A stretch of DNA of 64,000 nucleotides from Callorhinus ursinus (taxonomy: Eukaryota > Chordata > Mammalia > Carnivora > Otariidae): assembly GCF_003265705.1 (NCBI RefSeq), contig NW_020312902.1:13192669-13256668 (forward strand), in the 5' to 3' direction. Under the pieces are notes generated by a model. That model was not told where the DNA came from. It made no database searches and saw only the letters and a program-made list of their open reading frames with translations. Positions within the stretch are counted from its first letter, which is position 1. The number at the start of each line of letters is the position of its first letter. A program made the position numbers and the translations under genes. This document shows positions 13,918-23,895 of the stretch, piece after piece.

Positions 13918-14403
13918 GGAATTCTTAATCTCAGGAAACAAACTGAGGGTTGCTGGAGTGGTGAGGGGGTGGGAGGGATGGGGTGGCTGGGTGACAGACA
14001 TTGGGGAGGGTATGTGCTATGGTGAGCGCTGTGAATTGTGCAAGACTGTTGAATCACAGATCTGTACCTCTGAAACAAATGCAATATATGTTAAGAAAAA
14101 AAAAAAAGAAGATAGCAGGAGGGGAAGAATGAAGGGGAGTAAATCGGAGGGGGAGACGAACCATGAGAGATGATGGACTCTGAAAAACAAACTGAGGGTT
14201 CTGGGGGGGGATGGGTTAGCCTGGTGATGGGTCTTAAACAGGGCACGTTCTGCTGGAGCACTGGGTGTTATGCACAAACAATGAATCATGGAACACTACA
14301 TCAAAAACTAATGATGTAATGTATGGTGATGAACATAACAATAAAAATTATTTTAAAAAGAGAGATCACAAAAATAAATAAATAAACTTGGGGGAAAAAA
14401 ATA
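13918..14403 (+). other. L1 3'UTR with two tail-like segments
   Basis: GA-rich 3'UTR in which 'aaacaaactgagggtt' occurs twice (about 13937 and 14187), each copy followed by a G-rich run and 'gtgatg/gtgagc...ctg' segment. An internal A-run at 14095-14107 separates the two. Ends with 'aataaaaattattttaaaaag' and an A-rich tail. Confidence 0.75.
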
Positions 14404-14621
14404 GTCTTTTGAATAAATGTGGATATTCTTCTTTGATACTATACCCAAACCAGAAAAGTGGTAGTTTATTATAGATTAGTTACAATGTGAAATGTGAAAC
14501 TATTTCAGTGAAATTTTACTGCTCTATTATAATTGATTAGTCTATCTTGCATTTTATGCCTTTGAATAAAAAATATTGGTTCACTGGGTTATGCAGATAT
14601 TCCAAATATTGAAACATTTCA

Positions 14622-14834
14622 TTATAAAATATGAAACAAGTCACATATATTAATATCACCCCTGATCTCATCAGGAAAGTCTTCAAATTTTGTTAATATT
14701 TTAGGGTCATAGTGGCTTAAGCAAGTTTTCCAAATTTCAATATTCTTAAATTTTTCATTGGTAAAAAATAGTATCCATTGCTTTCCATGAAGTGACATAT
14801 TTACAACATTTATTTTTGAAAAGATGTCTGCCAA
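14622..14834 (-). pseudogene. Fossil hAT transposase fragment
   Basis: About 70 codons of open frame with the order ADIFSKIN, SLHGKQW, EIWKTCLSHYD, KFEDFPDEI, GDINICDLF. This matches the pattern of the C-terminal part of hAT transposases as I remember it. The catalytic residues are not covered and flanking sequence is out of frame. It is a remnant inside the element at 8685-15340 and not a host gene. Confidence 0.55.
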
Positions 14835-15340
14835 ATATTTCAGCTGAATAATCTTAGTTTTTTTTTCTGCCTGTCATTCTTTCAAGTAAAAACAGTGTTC
14901 TATGAAACAAGTCCCTAATTCAGATTGCAACTCAAACAATTGTACAAGTGTTTTTCCTGGAAGCAACCACAGTCTTTCACATGGCAGTAGACATACTTTA
15001 TGCATTCCTAATATTTAGAAGTCATGTACTTGAGGTCTGAGATTTAATAAATTTATTATTTTTTCTGCTTTATCAGGACATTTTTAAATGAATGTCCCTC
15101 CTCCCTTTTGATGACTATAATTGCATAGTAGCGGAACACATCATTATTCCAAGTAGAGTCTGGTTCCTCTGCCTGGATTTGTGTGACGGTGTTAAGAGTT
15201 TTATCCACTGTTGCTTTTTGCACCGGGAGTGTAAATATCAACAGAGTGAAAAAAAGCAAATAATGTCTTAGTAAAGTTGTGAAAATAGTTTTGACCTTGT
15301 GGACCCCAGAGGTCTACAGGCCACACCTTGAAAATGGCTA

Positions 15341-18300
15341 CACTAATTTGTTCTCTGCGGAAATCTTTTCCCTTTCCCTGCCTCTTTCTCTCTCTTTTTC
15401 TCACTCTTATCATCTATCTATCATTACCTATTTATCTTTTCATGCAGTATAATTTTGCCTTGCCTTGATGTTCTGGCCTTCCTCCTTTCCTCCACAATGA
15501 CCATTACAGGGTTTACCGAAAATATAGATCAGAATTACATCATCTCTGTATCTGTAACAACCTGTAAGATCTCAATAATTCATTACACTTACATCTGCTC
15601 TAAGGTAGAGTTTTATTTACCTACAGTGATTCAATAATAGGAAATTTCTGTCTGTAACCTAAAATGAAAGACATGTTTGTAAATATAAAGTTTATACATT
15701 TTTATTATCTTTGTGTATCAGATCAGGTCCTTCTAAGAAAACAAAACTCACTATATATATTTAAAAGTGTATTTTAATTTAATAGAAGTAGATGGTGACT
15801 AAGGTTATGGAAAAACTGAAAAAAAAAGCATATAAATCTGTAGGGAAATCCAGATTTTAGCCATGACAAAAAGCCATTGCCATTCCTAGGCTTAAGGGAA
15901 GAAGGAGGGTTACAGTGTCGTTCTGCCCCAGGGGCTGGGATAAGTTCAAGTCTTACAAGTTAACGATCCAAAGCAGAAAGTACCTGTATAACCACCAACA
16001 GAAAATGTTCAATAGATTGAATGGACCTGAGAGAAAACAGGCCAAGGATGGACACGCATTGACTTTGTTGTAATATTGCCACAGAATAATTTAATTTATT
16101 TTTTTTCCCAAATCACTTTGTAGTAGTTGAGCAACTCCTACTACGTGCTGACCCCTACTGTGGGCGGTGAGGATTGGTGGTGCACAAGAAAAAGACATGA
16201 CATGAAGCTGATGACCTAATGAGAAAAGACAGGCAAATAACCCTACAAATAAAAAGTAATATTAACTATGCAAAAATTTAAAATAAGATGATTTGACAGA
16301 GAGTGATTGTGTTGCCCTTGTAGATCAGTGGCGGGCAGGGGGTCACTGAGAAGGTGAGATGTCAACTGCAATATTGACAAGAGGGACCAGGCCTTGAAGA
16401 CCCGAGGACATTATTTTTCAGGTCTTAAAGGCAGAAATAAACTGGACATAGCAGAACAGAAATAAGGCCAATGTGGCTGTGAATCATGGATAGAATAGAA
16501 AATAAGAATGAGAGTTGGGTGGAAGCCAGACTGGGTAGGGATTTATCAGTCTACAAACCTTTTCATTACAAGGTTGTAGAGTTTCCTTTTATTCTAAATG
16601 CAATGAAGTGTCATTGGAGGATTTTAACCATGGCCATCACATAATATGGCTTATTTTAAGAGGTTCTCTGGAGGGCAAGAATGGAAAGAGGGAGCTAAGC
16701 TAGTCAGGGAACCAAGAGAAAATCCACTGAAATCATTAAGAATGCTCTCAAGAGTACAGATGGAAAAGACAATGAGCCAGGCACAAAGAAGTTTATGAAG
16801 GAATGAGGGAATAAGGTAATTGAAGCAGGATATAGGGCAAGGTCTGATGGCATGAATTTCACAGAAGCAGTGGTTTTGAAGGAAGACCGAAGTGGTTTGT
16901 AAGTAGATGTCTTCATGCTCTGAGGTTCTTGGGTAAAAGCATTGCTTCCCATGCTGCTTTCTCTAGAAGAGACTATTATTGCAATTTACAAGGGGACATC
17001 CAGATTTCTATTAGGGCAAGAAGGTGAAGAGAAATTTTAGGGAAAGGGGGATGGTCTAGGGTAATTCACAACTAATAGATCTTAAATTAAAAGAGAACAA
17101 TAGAAAGTTATTTTCTGGGAGAAATAAGAAGTAATTAGTAACTACAGAGAGTACTATGAGAAGGGGCTCCTCATGAATGAATAGTTTATTTGCTCTAAGG
17201 ACCAAAGAGAACAGGGATATGAGGCATGATTAGATTAACCCCAGAAAGTCCTAGGAGGAGGTAGTAAGTAACCAGGTCAAGCTGGACATCTAGTATTTCC
17301 TAATGCTCAGGGGGCATGACAAGCAAAAAGTGAGCCCAGGGTCCTTCAGGGTTGCTATTGGTAGCTGATATGGCAGAAAGCACAGGGTGGGCTGTGGGGG
17401 CTGATGTTGAGCATCGTCTTAACTCTGCAGGTCCCTGGGCTGTAACAGCACATGTGGCCTTAATCACTGTCTCTCCTCACCAAGACACGTTCATGGGGCA
17501 CAAGACTCTGAATGAGAATGAGTGTGTTTCAAACTCCTCATGTGTAGACCCCTTTCTTAAGTGAAAGTTGATGTAAAGGCCCAAAACACTCTCAACCCTG
17601 AGACTCCAAGAGAGCTCAGGCCCACTGGGGTTGATGAGACATGCTTAGCACACCCCTGAACAGTGCAAACCCCAAACAAATCACAAATACCAGATTCAGT
17701 GTTGGTGTTATTCACACTGTTCTGGCTGACACGACAAACATGGTAAAGCCTCACGAATTTTGAATAATGAGACTAATATAACACACTAACAAAACTAAAT
17801 TACAGTTGTTTTGTTAACAAAATGCAATTTTATTACTTTCAAGTAGAGAATGTGTTATAAACTGAGCTATAAATGGATATTATTAAGCTAAACAGGATAA
17901 GTTTATGTAAAATTACAACTCACAACAGACCTACATAGAATGGTGATGTATCAGAAGCATGTAAATCCTTTAGCATAAGCGAAGTCCTTGCTGTGGTTGA
18001 GAAATTGAAGGCAGAGCAAAAAAAGTCTTTGATTTATTGAGTCCTTGGTTTTCAAAGCTAGTACTCGTAGTTTGAATTCTCCCTTATATATAAGACCCTG
18101 AAGAATCAAAGATAAAGAAATTATTTCAATATTTACTTGGAAAAAGTAAAGTGTACAAAATTACTGGAAATATCAAGTGAATCTGGTTGGTGATAATCAG
18201 ATGCCATTATATATTTAGGTCTGGGTCCTTGATGATATTTGAACACAGATACTAAGTTAAACAGGTCAAGTAATTTATACAGGTGCAGGACTCTTCAAAA

Positions 18301-18343
18301 AATTTAATATGCTAACCTAGAGCATCTGAACTTGAATGTAATT
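15341..18343. other. Intergenic, no gene recognised
   Basis: Mostly unnameable sequence. Around 16140-16960 it resembles a very old interspersed repeat ('attctaaatgcaatgaagtgtcattggaggattttaa'), of which a second copy seems to be present at 23100-23430. AT-rich parts at 15660-15800. Confidence 0.45.
16140..16960. repeat. Ancient interspersed repeat, family uncertain
   Basis: Shares an ordered set of phrases with 23100-23430, including 'aaggttgtagagtttc/agtcattgctaagttt', 'ggaggattttaa', and 'aagaatggaaagaggg/gcaggatgcattgg'. It is probably an ancient mammal-wide repeat (possibly L2-related); I cannot name it with certainty. Confidence 0.4.
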
Positions 18344-18610
18344 AAAAAATAACCTGGCACATGATGTGATGAGCACTGGGTATTATATACAACTAATGAA
18401 TCATTCAACATAGTATCAAAAACAAATGACAGCCAACTACATGTTGGCTAACTGGATTTAAATTAAAAAAAATAATAACCTGGGGGATCCTGCTAAGATC
18501 CAGATTCTGACTCTTTTGGTCTAAGGTGGGACCTGGGATTCTGAATTTTCCATGTGATGCCAGTGCTAAAGATTTGTGTACTATATGTACCACTTTGAGA
18601 CGAAAAGTAC
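18310..18610 (-). mobile_element. MER5-like element split by an L1 tail
   Basis: The flanks 'gcatctgaacttgaatgtaatt' (left) and 'cctgggggatcctgctaagatccagattctgactc', 'ggtgggacctgggattctgaatttt', 'gatgccagtgc' (right) fit the MER5A minus strand. The L1 3' end at 18358-18469 interrupts it. Confidence 0.7.
18358..18469 (+). mobile_element. Severely truncated L1 (3' end only)
   Basis: Only about 110 bp of L1 tail: 'gatgtgatgagcactgggtattatat', 'aatgaatcattcaacatagtatcaaaaac', 'taactggatttaaatt' and an A-rich end. A 14-bp duplication (aaaaaataacctgg / aaaataataacctgg) lies at 18344-18357 and about 18470-18483. Confidence 0.8.
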
Positions 18611-18941
18611 TATTGTGCATCCAGACTTTATTTGATATTTGATACGACATATATTTTTTGTGGGAAGACAGATTAGTGAGAAGCTAAAAGATTTTTTTAA
18701 TTCCAATTTTTGTACATATGACTTACCTTTACTAAGTAGGAGGATCTTTTAATTTCAGCCCCTTCTCTGTTTTGCCATCTATACTTTTTCTAAGCACTTA
18801 GAAGGGGGACTTGCATTATGGAGAATTAAGCAAGTTATACAGGAAAATCAAATGCAGAATTCTCCAAAAAAGTACTCCAATGTTGGCATGGGGGTCCTGT
18901 AATAGGCTTGTTTGACATTAGTTTTTAAAATAGTATATTTC

Positions 18942-19123
18942 GGGGCACCTGGGTGGCTCAGTTGGTTAAGCATCTGCCTTTGGCTCAGGTCATGATCCCG
19001 GAGTCCTGGGATAGAGTTCTGCATCGGGCTCCTTCCTCAGAGGGGAGTCTGCTTCTCCATCTGCCCCTCCCCCTGCTTGTGCACTCTCTCCCTCTCTCAA
19101 ATAAATAAAATCATTAAAAAAAT
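18942..19123 (+). mobile_element. CAN SINE
   Basis: Head 'ggggcacctgggtggctcagttggttaagc', body 'ggctcaggtcatgatcccgg', tail AAATAAATAAAATC. Target duplication aaaatagtatatttc (18927-18941) versus aaaatagtgtatttc (19124-19138), one mismatch. Confidence 0.95.
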
Positions 19124-19241
19124 AAAATAGTGTATTTCCTTTAGGAAAATTAATTTTGTTTCACTAATGCTGTTTAGTCAGTGACCTCATCTAAACGTGT
19201 TCTTAGAAAATGACTTTGCTTCACTTAAGAGTAAAGCCAGA

Positions 19242-19382
19242 GGAGCACCTGGGTGGCTCAGTTGGTTAAGCGACTGCCTTCGGCTCAGGTCATGATCCTG
19301 GAGTCCCGGGATCGAGTCCCGCATCGGGCTCCCTGCTTGGCAGGGAGTCTGCTTCCCCCTCTGATCCTCCCCACTCTCATGT

Positions 19383-19418
<36 letters not shown>

Positions 19419-19454
19419 AAATAAATAAAATCTTTAAAAAAAATTAAAAAAAAA
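19242..19454 (+). mobile_element. CAN SINE, perfect target duplication
   Basis: Full-length, head 'gagcacctgggtggctcagttggttaagcg', clean TC microsatellite (19385-19414), A-rich tail. The 15-bp duplication aagagtaaagccaga at 19227-19241 and 19455-19469 is identical, which suggests a fairly recent insertion. Same orientation as the SINE 120 bp upstream. Confidence 0.95.
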
Positions 19455-19867
19455 AAGAGTAAAGCCAGAAATTGCTCTTTGGATTCACAGACTCAGGGAA
19501 TTTTAAGGTAAGCAGGTTATTAGAGTGCATATCATCTAAAATTCTTGCTTTTCAGATGAGGCGATAAAGATCCTTCTTTCACTCTGTGCCCAGTACCACC
19601 CAGAAGGTTCTGGTAGAGTCAGGTTTAGTTCTCAAACCTTCAGTCTTTCTTTGAATTTTTAAAGGAACACGTGAGCCTCAGTGGCTCTGAATTTAAACTC
19701 AGATATTACTTATCTTGTGTACTTCTGGCTTATTAAAGTAGTTACACTATGTTTGTAAGGGTGTCAGTCTAGAATACATGAGTCTTAGGCTCCTACTCGT
19801 GACCTTTTCTTTAGTGCTTTTCAGATGCTAGAAAATGTGTGCCTTGAACTGTGTTAGGATCAGTAGC

Positions 19868-20062
19868 TTTTTTACTTTTTTTAAGATTTTATTTATTTAT
19901 TTGTCAGAGAGAGAGAAGCATAAGCGGGGGGGGGATAGCAGGCCAAGGGAGAAGCAGGCTCCCCGCTGAGCAGGGAGCCTGATGTGGGACTCGATCCCAG
20001 GACCCTGGGATCATGACCTGAGCTGAAGGCAGATGCTTAACCGACTAAGCCACCCAGACGTC
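19868..20062 (-). mobile_element. CAN SINE, minus strand
   Basis: Complement of a CAN SINE: T-rich, 'aagattttatttatttat', GA tract with a G8 run, 'aggaccctgggatcatgacctgagc', end 'taagccacccagacgtcc'. Flanks 'ttaggatcagtagc' and 'ttaggataactacc' look like a decayed duplication. Confidence 0.92.
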
Positions 20063-20850
20063 CTTAGGATAACTACCTTGAAAGTTGAATGTCCAGTTGC
20101 TTCAACTTTCCTGGCCATGTTCATGTTAGGGATTTATAAGAGCCTTCCTTTCCCAGATAGATTTAACTGAATGGCCACTTCCTCCTAGAAAGAGATGTGT
20201 TTAGAGGAGTTGTAACACAGATTCAGGAACAGAGACTTACACAGCCCCCAATTATTGTCCACACAGGGGGCTGAATGTCCCTAGTAATCTGTGAAATATG
20301 CAGCAGGCACACTCTCCAATTCCAGTCGCTCGCCACTTAGCCCCAGTGAGCTGGCTGGGCTCCCATTCAGGTAATTGCATCCTGTCTGCTCAAATTTCCT
20401 CTGCAATTTCAATCAGATATGTTATCCTCCTTAGCGTGGCTGCCCAGAATGATAGTTCGGGATTCCCTTACAGCTGCTAAACAGCTGTTGTGTTCAACCC
20501 AAGAGGTGACTACATTTCAGTAGTGGGCAAAACGATTCCTTGTTATTTCTTTTCGCCATCACAGAGGCATTCTGCGGCTTAATTAATTAAGATGTGCACA
20601 GCTTCCAAGATGCAAAGGACGATGGTAAAGAGGGCATTCATTATTAAGCATTTTTAAAGAGTTCTGCACCTGCCTTCATCTCAAAGTGGAATCTGGGGAT
20701 GATATGTTACTTGCACTACAATAACTCCTGCTTAAATTTAATAAGAAAATCATTATCAGAAACTGGCATTGGCTGAATTTAGAATTATACAACATATTTC
20801 CTCATTTTATCACTTTAAATGATTTTCAGTTCTGAAGAAGCATATATCTT
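20063..20850. other. Unique intergenic block, possible regulatory DNA
   Basis: No repeat recognised. The part at 20290-20620 has a mixed base composition with 'aggtaattgcat', the E-box CAGCTG twice within 'acagctgctaaacagctgttg', and TTAATTAATTAA. See findings. Confidence 0.4.
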
Positions 20851-21001
20851 GGGGCATCTGGGTGGCTTAGTTGGTTAAGCGTCTGCCTTTGGCTCAGGTC
20901 TGATTCTCCCTCTCCCACTGCCTGCCACTCCCACTGCTTGTGCGCTCACTCTCTCTCTCTGACAAATAAATAAATAAAATCTTTACAAAAATAAGAAAAT
21001 A
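20851..21001 (+). mobile_element. CAN SINE with internal deletion
   Basis: Head 'ggggcatctgggtggcttagttggttaagcgtctgcc' jumps from 'ggctcaggtc' directly to 'tgattctccctctcccactg', so the middle part (catgatc...cgggctcc...) is missing; tail AAATAAATAAAATC. Flanking agaagcatatatct / agaagcaaacatct duplication (20836-20850 and about 21003-21017). Confidence 0.9.
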
Positions 21002-23670
21002 AAGAAGCAAACATCTCACTTAGAACTACATTAATAAACTTTCCATTGATGATTCCACATTACTAACTGCAGATACTACAAAGGTATAGAAATTTTTTTT
21101 TGTCCATACTTTCCCCAATTTTGACACATGGCTTTCTATGCATGTACCTTGCTCATGAAAATATGCTGTATTTAACAAACTATCCCCAAACTTAATGGCT
21201 TAAAAAAAAACACATGATTTTATTACATCTCATGATTTTGTTGATCAGGAGTTTGGGAACAGCTCAGCTGGGGAATCCTTCTGCACTACAGGATATTGAC
21301 AAGGCTCACTTATTAGTATTCAGCTGGCAGCTGGACTGCTCTGGACATCCCAGATTGCTTTATGTACATGCCCAGTGCCTGGTCAGAGTCAAGATGAAAG
21401 GCTAGGCTCTGCTGAGTCACTCTCCATTTAGTTTCTGGGCCTCTTCACTGGTGCCTCCAGCGGGGCAGTCAAGCTATTACACGGAGGCAAAGAACTTCAA
21501 AAGACTGAGACAGAGGCTGACAGTTCTCCCAAAGGTGGACGCAGAAAAGGTACAGTGTCGTCTTAATTCTATTTTTTGGGTCAAAGCAGTCACAGTCCAG
21601 CTCAGATTCAAGAGGAGGGAAAATAGGTTTACCTCTTAATGAGAGGAATGTCAAAGAATTACGGTCATCTTGAATCTACCATACTGACCACGCTGACAGT
21701 GTTCTTACCCATGGTAGTTTCAACAAAGAGACCAGAGTTTCCCACAAGGGACATCTTTACAATTCAACAACCAGATATAAGGACAGACTGGGTACCAACA
21801 TCTTAGCTGTAACATTGGCCTAAAATACCTTTGGACATGTAGCAAAAGCAGATACTTTCTCAGCCTTGGCACCTAATAAAAGGTGCTAAGCACAATAATT
21901 CCTGTTTCTGCTCTCTAAAGGATACAGTACTGCCCCCCAAACTATCATTTCAAATAAAATTGCAAATAGTTTTAATTATATCAAGTGCATTTATACCTAG
22001 AATTCTCAAAAAGACTTGCAGTGTAGATAGCTCAGATATGATTCCTACTATTTTGTTGCCGAGGAACATGAAGTAGAGAGAAGTAGTAGTTGTGCTGAAA
22101 AGCCTCCAGATAATGAGTGTAGAACCACTCAGTCCAGGACTTCATCGACTTCCCTCCAGTTCCTTCTCCCTGTTAAGATTTTGACTCACAACCGAAAAAC
22201 CCTTAATGAGATTCGGGATTCCTGACTTCACTATAATGGAGATGTTTTTGCAAGAGGGTAAAGCAGTTCTCAAGCTAGATCCACATGTTCATTGAGAAAG
22301 TTCTCAGTTGGAACTGCTGCTAGTGTACCAAGTTTCTTTCTTTCTCTGGGCATGGAGTACGAGAGTCTTCCATGGCTGAAGGATGTGTGGTTTGTTCCAT
22401 TTGGCCAAAATGCAGCCAAAGATGTAAGACCATTCCAGTCCTCTGGATTTTCTCTTCCTTAAGGAAAATGCATCATCTGCCTTATTCTTGAGCTTTTCTC
22501 TAATTCCTCAGATCTTCCTCGGTCTTGAAGACTCAACTCCGTTTTCCCAACTGCTCTAGGGAGACGTCTCCCACTCTGAGTCCATATTTCACTCTTTCCC
22601 CTGAACTCAAAGAATTTTACAGTCCGATGTATGCATTATCAGAAATCAATTACATGCATTCTTTCACTCATCAAAATGTTCTAAGCACCCTCCCTGTGTA
22701 TTTTCTAGGTTAGGTACCCTGGTAATATAAAACCAATCACATGTGGAACTTGCTTTAAAGAGCTAACAGCATTTCAGAGGAGGGTCCTAAAGAATCATGA
22801 TATACCTTGCACTGTGGTATAAGGGCGTCACATACGTTATCTTATGGACACCTAACAACAATCTCTGAGGGCTTCATAGATGATGAAGCTGCAGCTCTGT
22901 GGTCCAAGGTCACATTACTAGAAAGCGGCAGAGATAGGACTTAAGCCCAGAACTGTAACTCCAGAAACAAAGCTCTTAGCCACTAGGCCCTAATGTCTTT
23001 GGATAATTGTACTATATACATGCACTTCCATATATCTGTCTGTGTGTGTAGACATAGTTATTCAGGGAAATGTATGGTGACATTTATATTTCAAATGTCA
23101 CATGAAGCATAAAAAATGCACAGGCAAGGTGCTATGAGACTTCAGACGGAAGCAAAATAATTTCATCTGAAATAAGATTTATGGCACTTGACCTGAGCCT
23201 TATCAGGACAATAGTGAGTAGTTTGGTTTAACACAAGAAAGGGGTGGGTAAGCATGGTAGGTAAGAACACAGCAGGACAAACTCATGAGAAATGTGCTAA
23301 GAAGTTTGAACTTAGTCATACAGTCATTGCTAAGTTTATAAAGGTGTTTAATGTGGGTTGACAAGATCAGAAATGAACTCTTAGAGGATTAATCTGCCAG
23401 CCTGGGCAGCAGGATGCATTGGAGTAAGACCATGTCAGTGATATAAATTAAGCCTTGTCCTTTTAATTCCTTCCAAAAGTAATTATGAGTCTATTACAAA
23501 AGTCCAAGTAAAGTAAAATTATAGCAGTCTGCCTCTATTATATACCTAATCTTGGCTTGTTTGTTGATGGTTTTAAAAGTGCATTTCTTGAATTGTTAAC
23601 TGTTAATAATAAAAATAGTAACTGACATTTTTTCAGATACTTTCCTTCTTACATTAGACCTTCACACACA
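21002..23670. other. Intergenic, no gene recognised
   Basis: Contains a MIR-like piece at about 22830-22990 ('ccaaggtcacattactagaaagcggcagagatagga'-type) and the ancient repeat at 23100-23430. The 21200-21650 stretch with several 60-codon frames has no protein similarity I recognise. Confidence 0.5.
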
Positions 23671-23686
23671 TTATCCACTGAATTTT

Positions 23687-23879
23687 CTTTATTTTTTTTA
23701 AGATTTTATTTATTCGTTTGACAGAGCGAGAGAGCACAAGCAGGGGGAGCTGGAGAAGGAGCGGGAGAAGCAAGCTCTCCGCTGAGCAGGGAGCCTGATG
23801 CGGGGCTCCATCCCAGGATGCTGGGATCATGACCTGAGCTGAAGGTAGACGTTTAACCATCTGAGCCACCCAGGCACCC
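23687..23879 (-). mobile_element. CAN SINE, minus strand, perfect target duplication
   Basis: Complete complement of a CAN SINE from poly-T to 'gagccacccaggcaccc'. The 16-bp duplication ttatccactgaatttt at 23671-23686 and 23880-23895 is identical, so the insertion may be young. Confidence 0.95.
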
Positions 23880-23895
23880 TTATCCACTGAATTTT

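Larger units (their letters stand above)
9339..14403 (+). mobile_element. LINE-1, 5'-truncated, non-functional
   Basis: About 5.1 kb: it starts within ORF1, carries a complete-length but broken ORF2, a GA-rich 3'UTR, and an A-rich end. Flanking duplications gtcttttaataaatag (9323-9338) and gtcttttgaataaatg (14404-14419) differ by one inserted base. It is a carnivore-type L1. It inserted into an older hAT transposon. Multiple frameshifts and stops show it cannot encode active proteins. Confidence 0.93.
8685..15340 (-). mobile_element. Old hAT-type DNA transposon, split by a SINE and an L1
   Basis: The left part (8685-9112) and right part (14404-15340) join into one element if the SINE and L1 are removed. 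Degenerate inverted ends are visible: 'gtggttcacaagctttt' at the left, and on the other strand 'tagccattttcaaggtgtgg' at the right, both related to the cagtggttctcaaa-type ends of mammalian hAT elements. A decayed minus-strand frame at 14622-14834 starts MADIFSKINVVNMSLHGKQ and resembles the 'ADIF.KLN.LN.SLQG' segment of hAT-family transposases and their domesticated relatives (ZBED5/SCAND3-like). Stops and frameshifts leave no functional transposase. A Zaphod-like family is my best guess. Confidence 0.6.
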
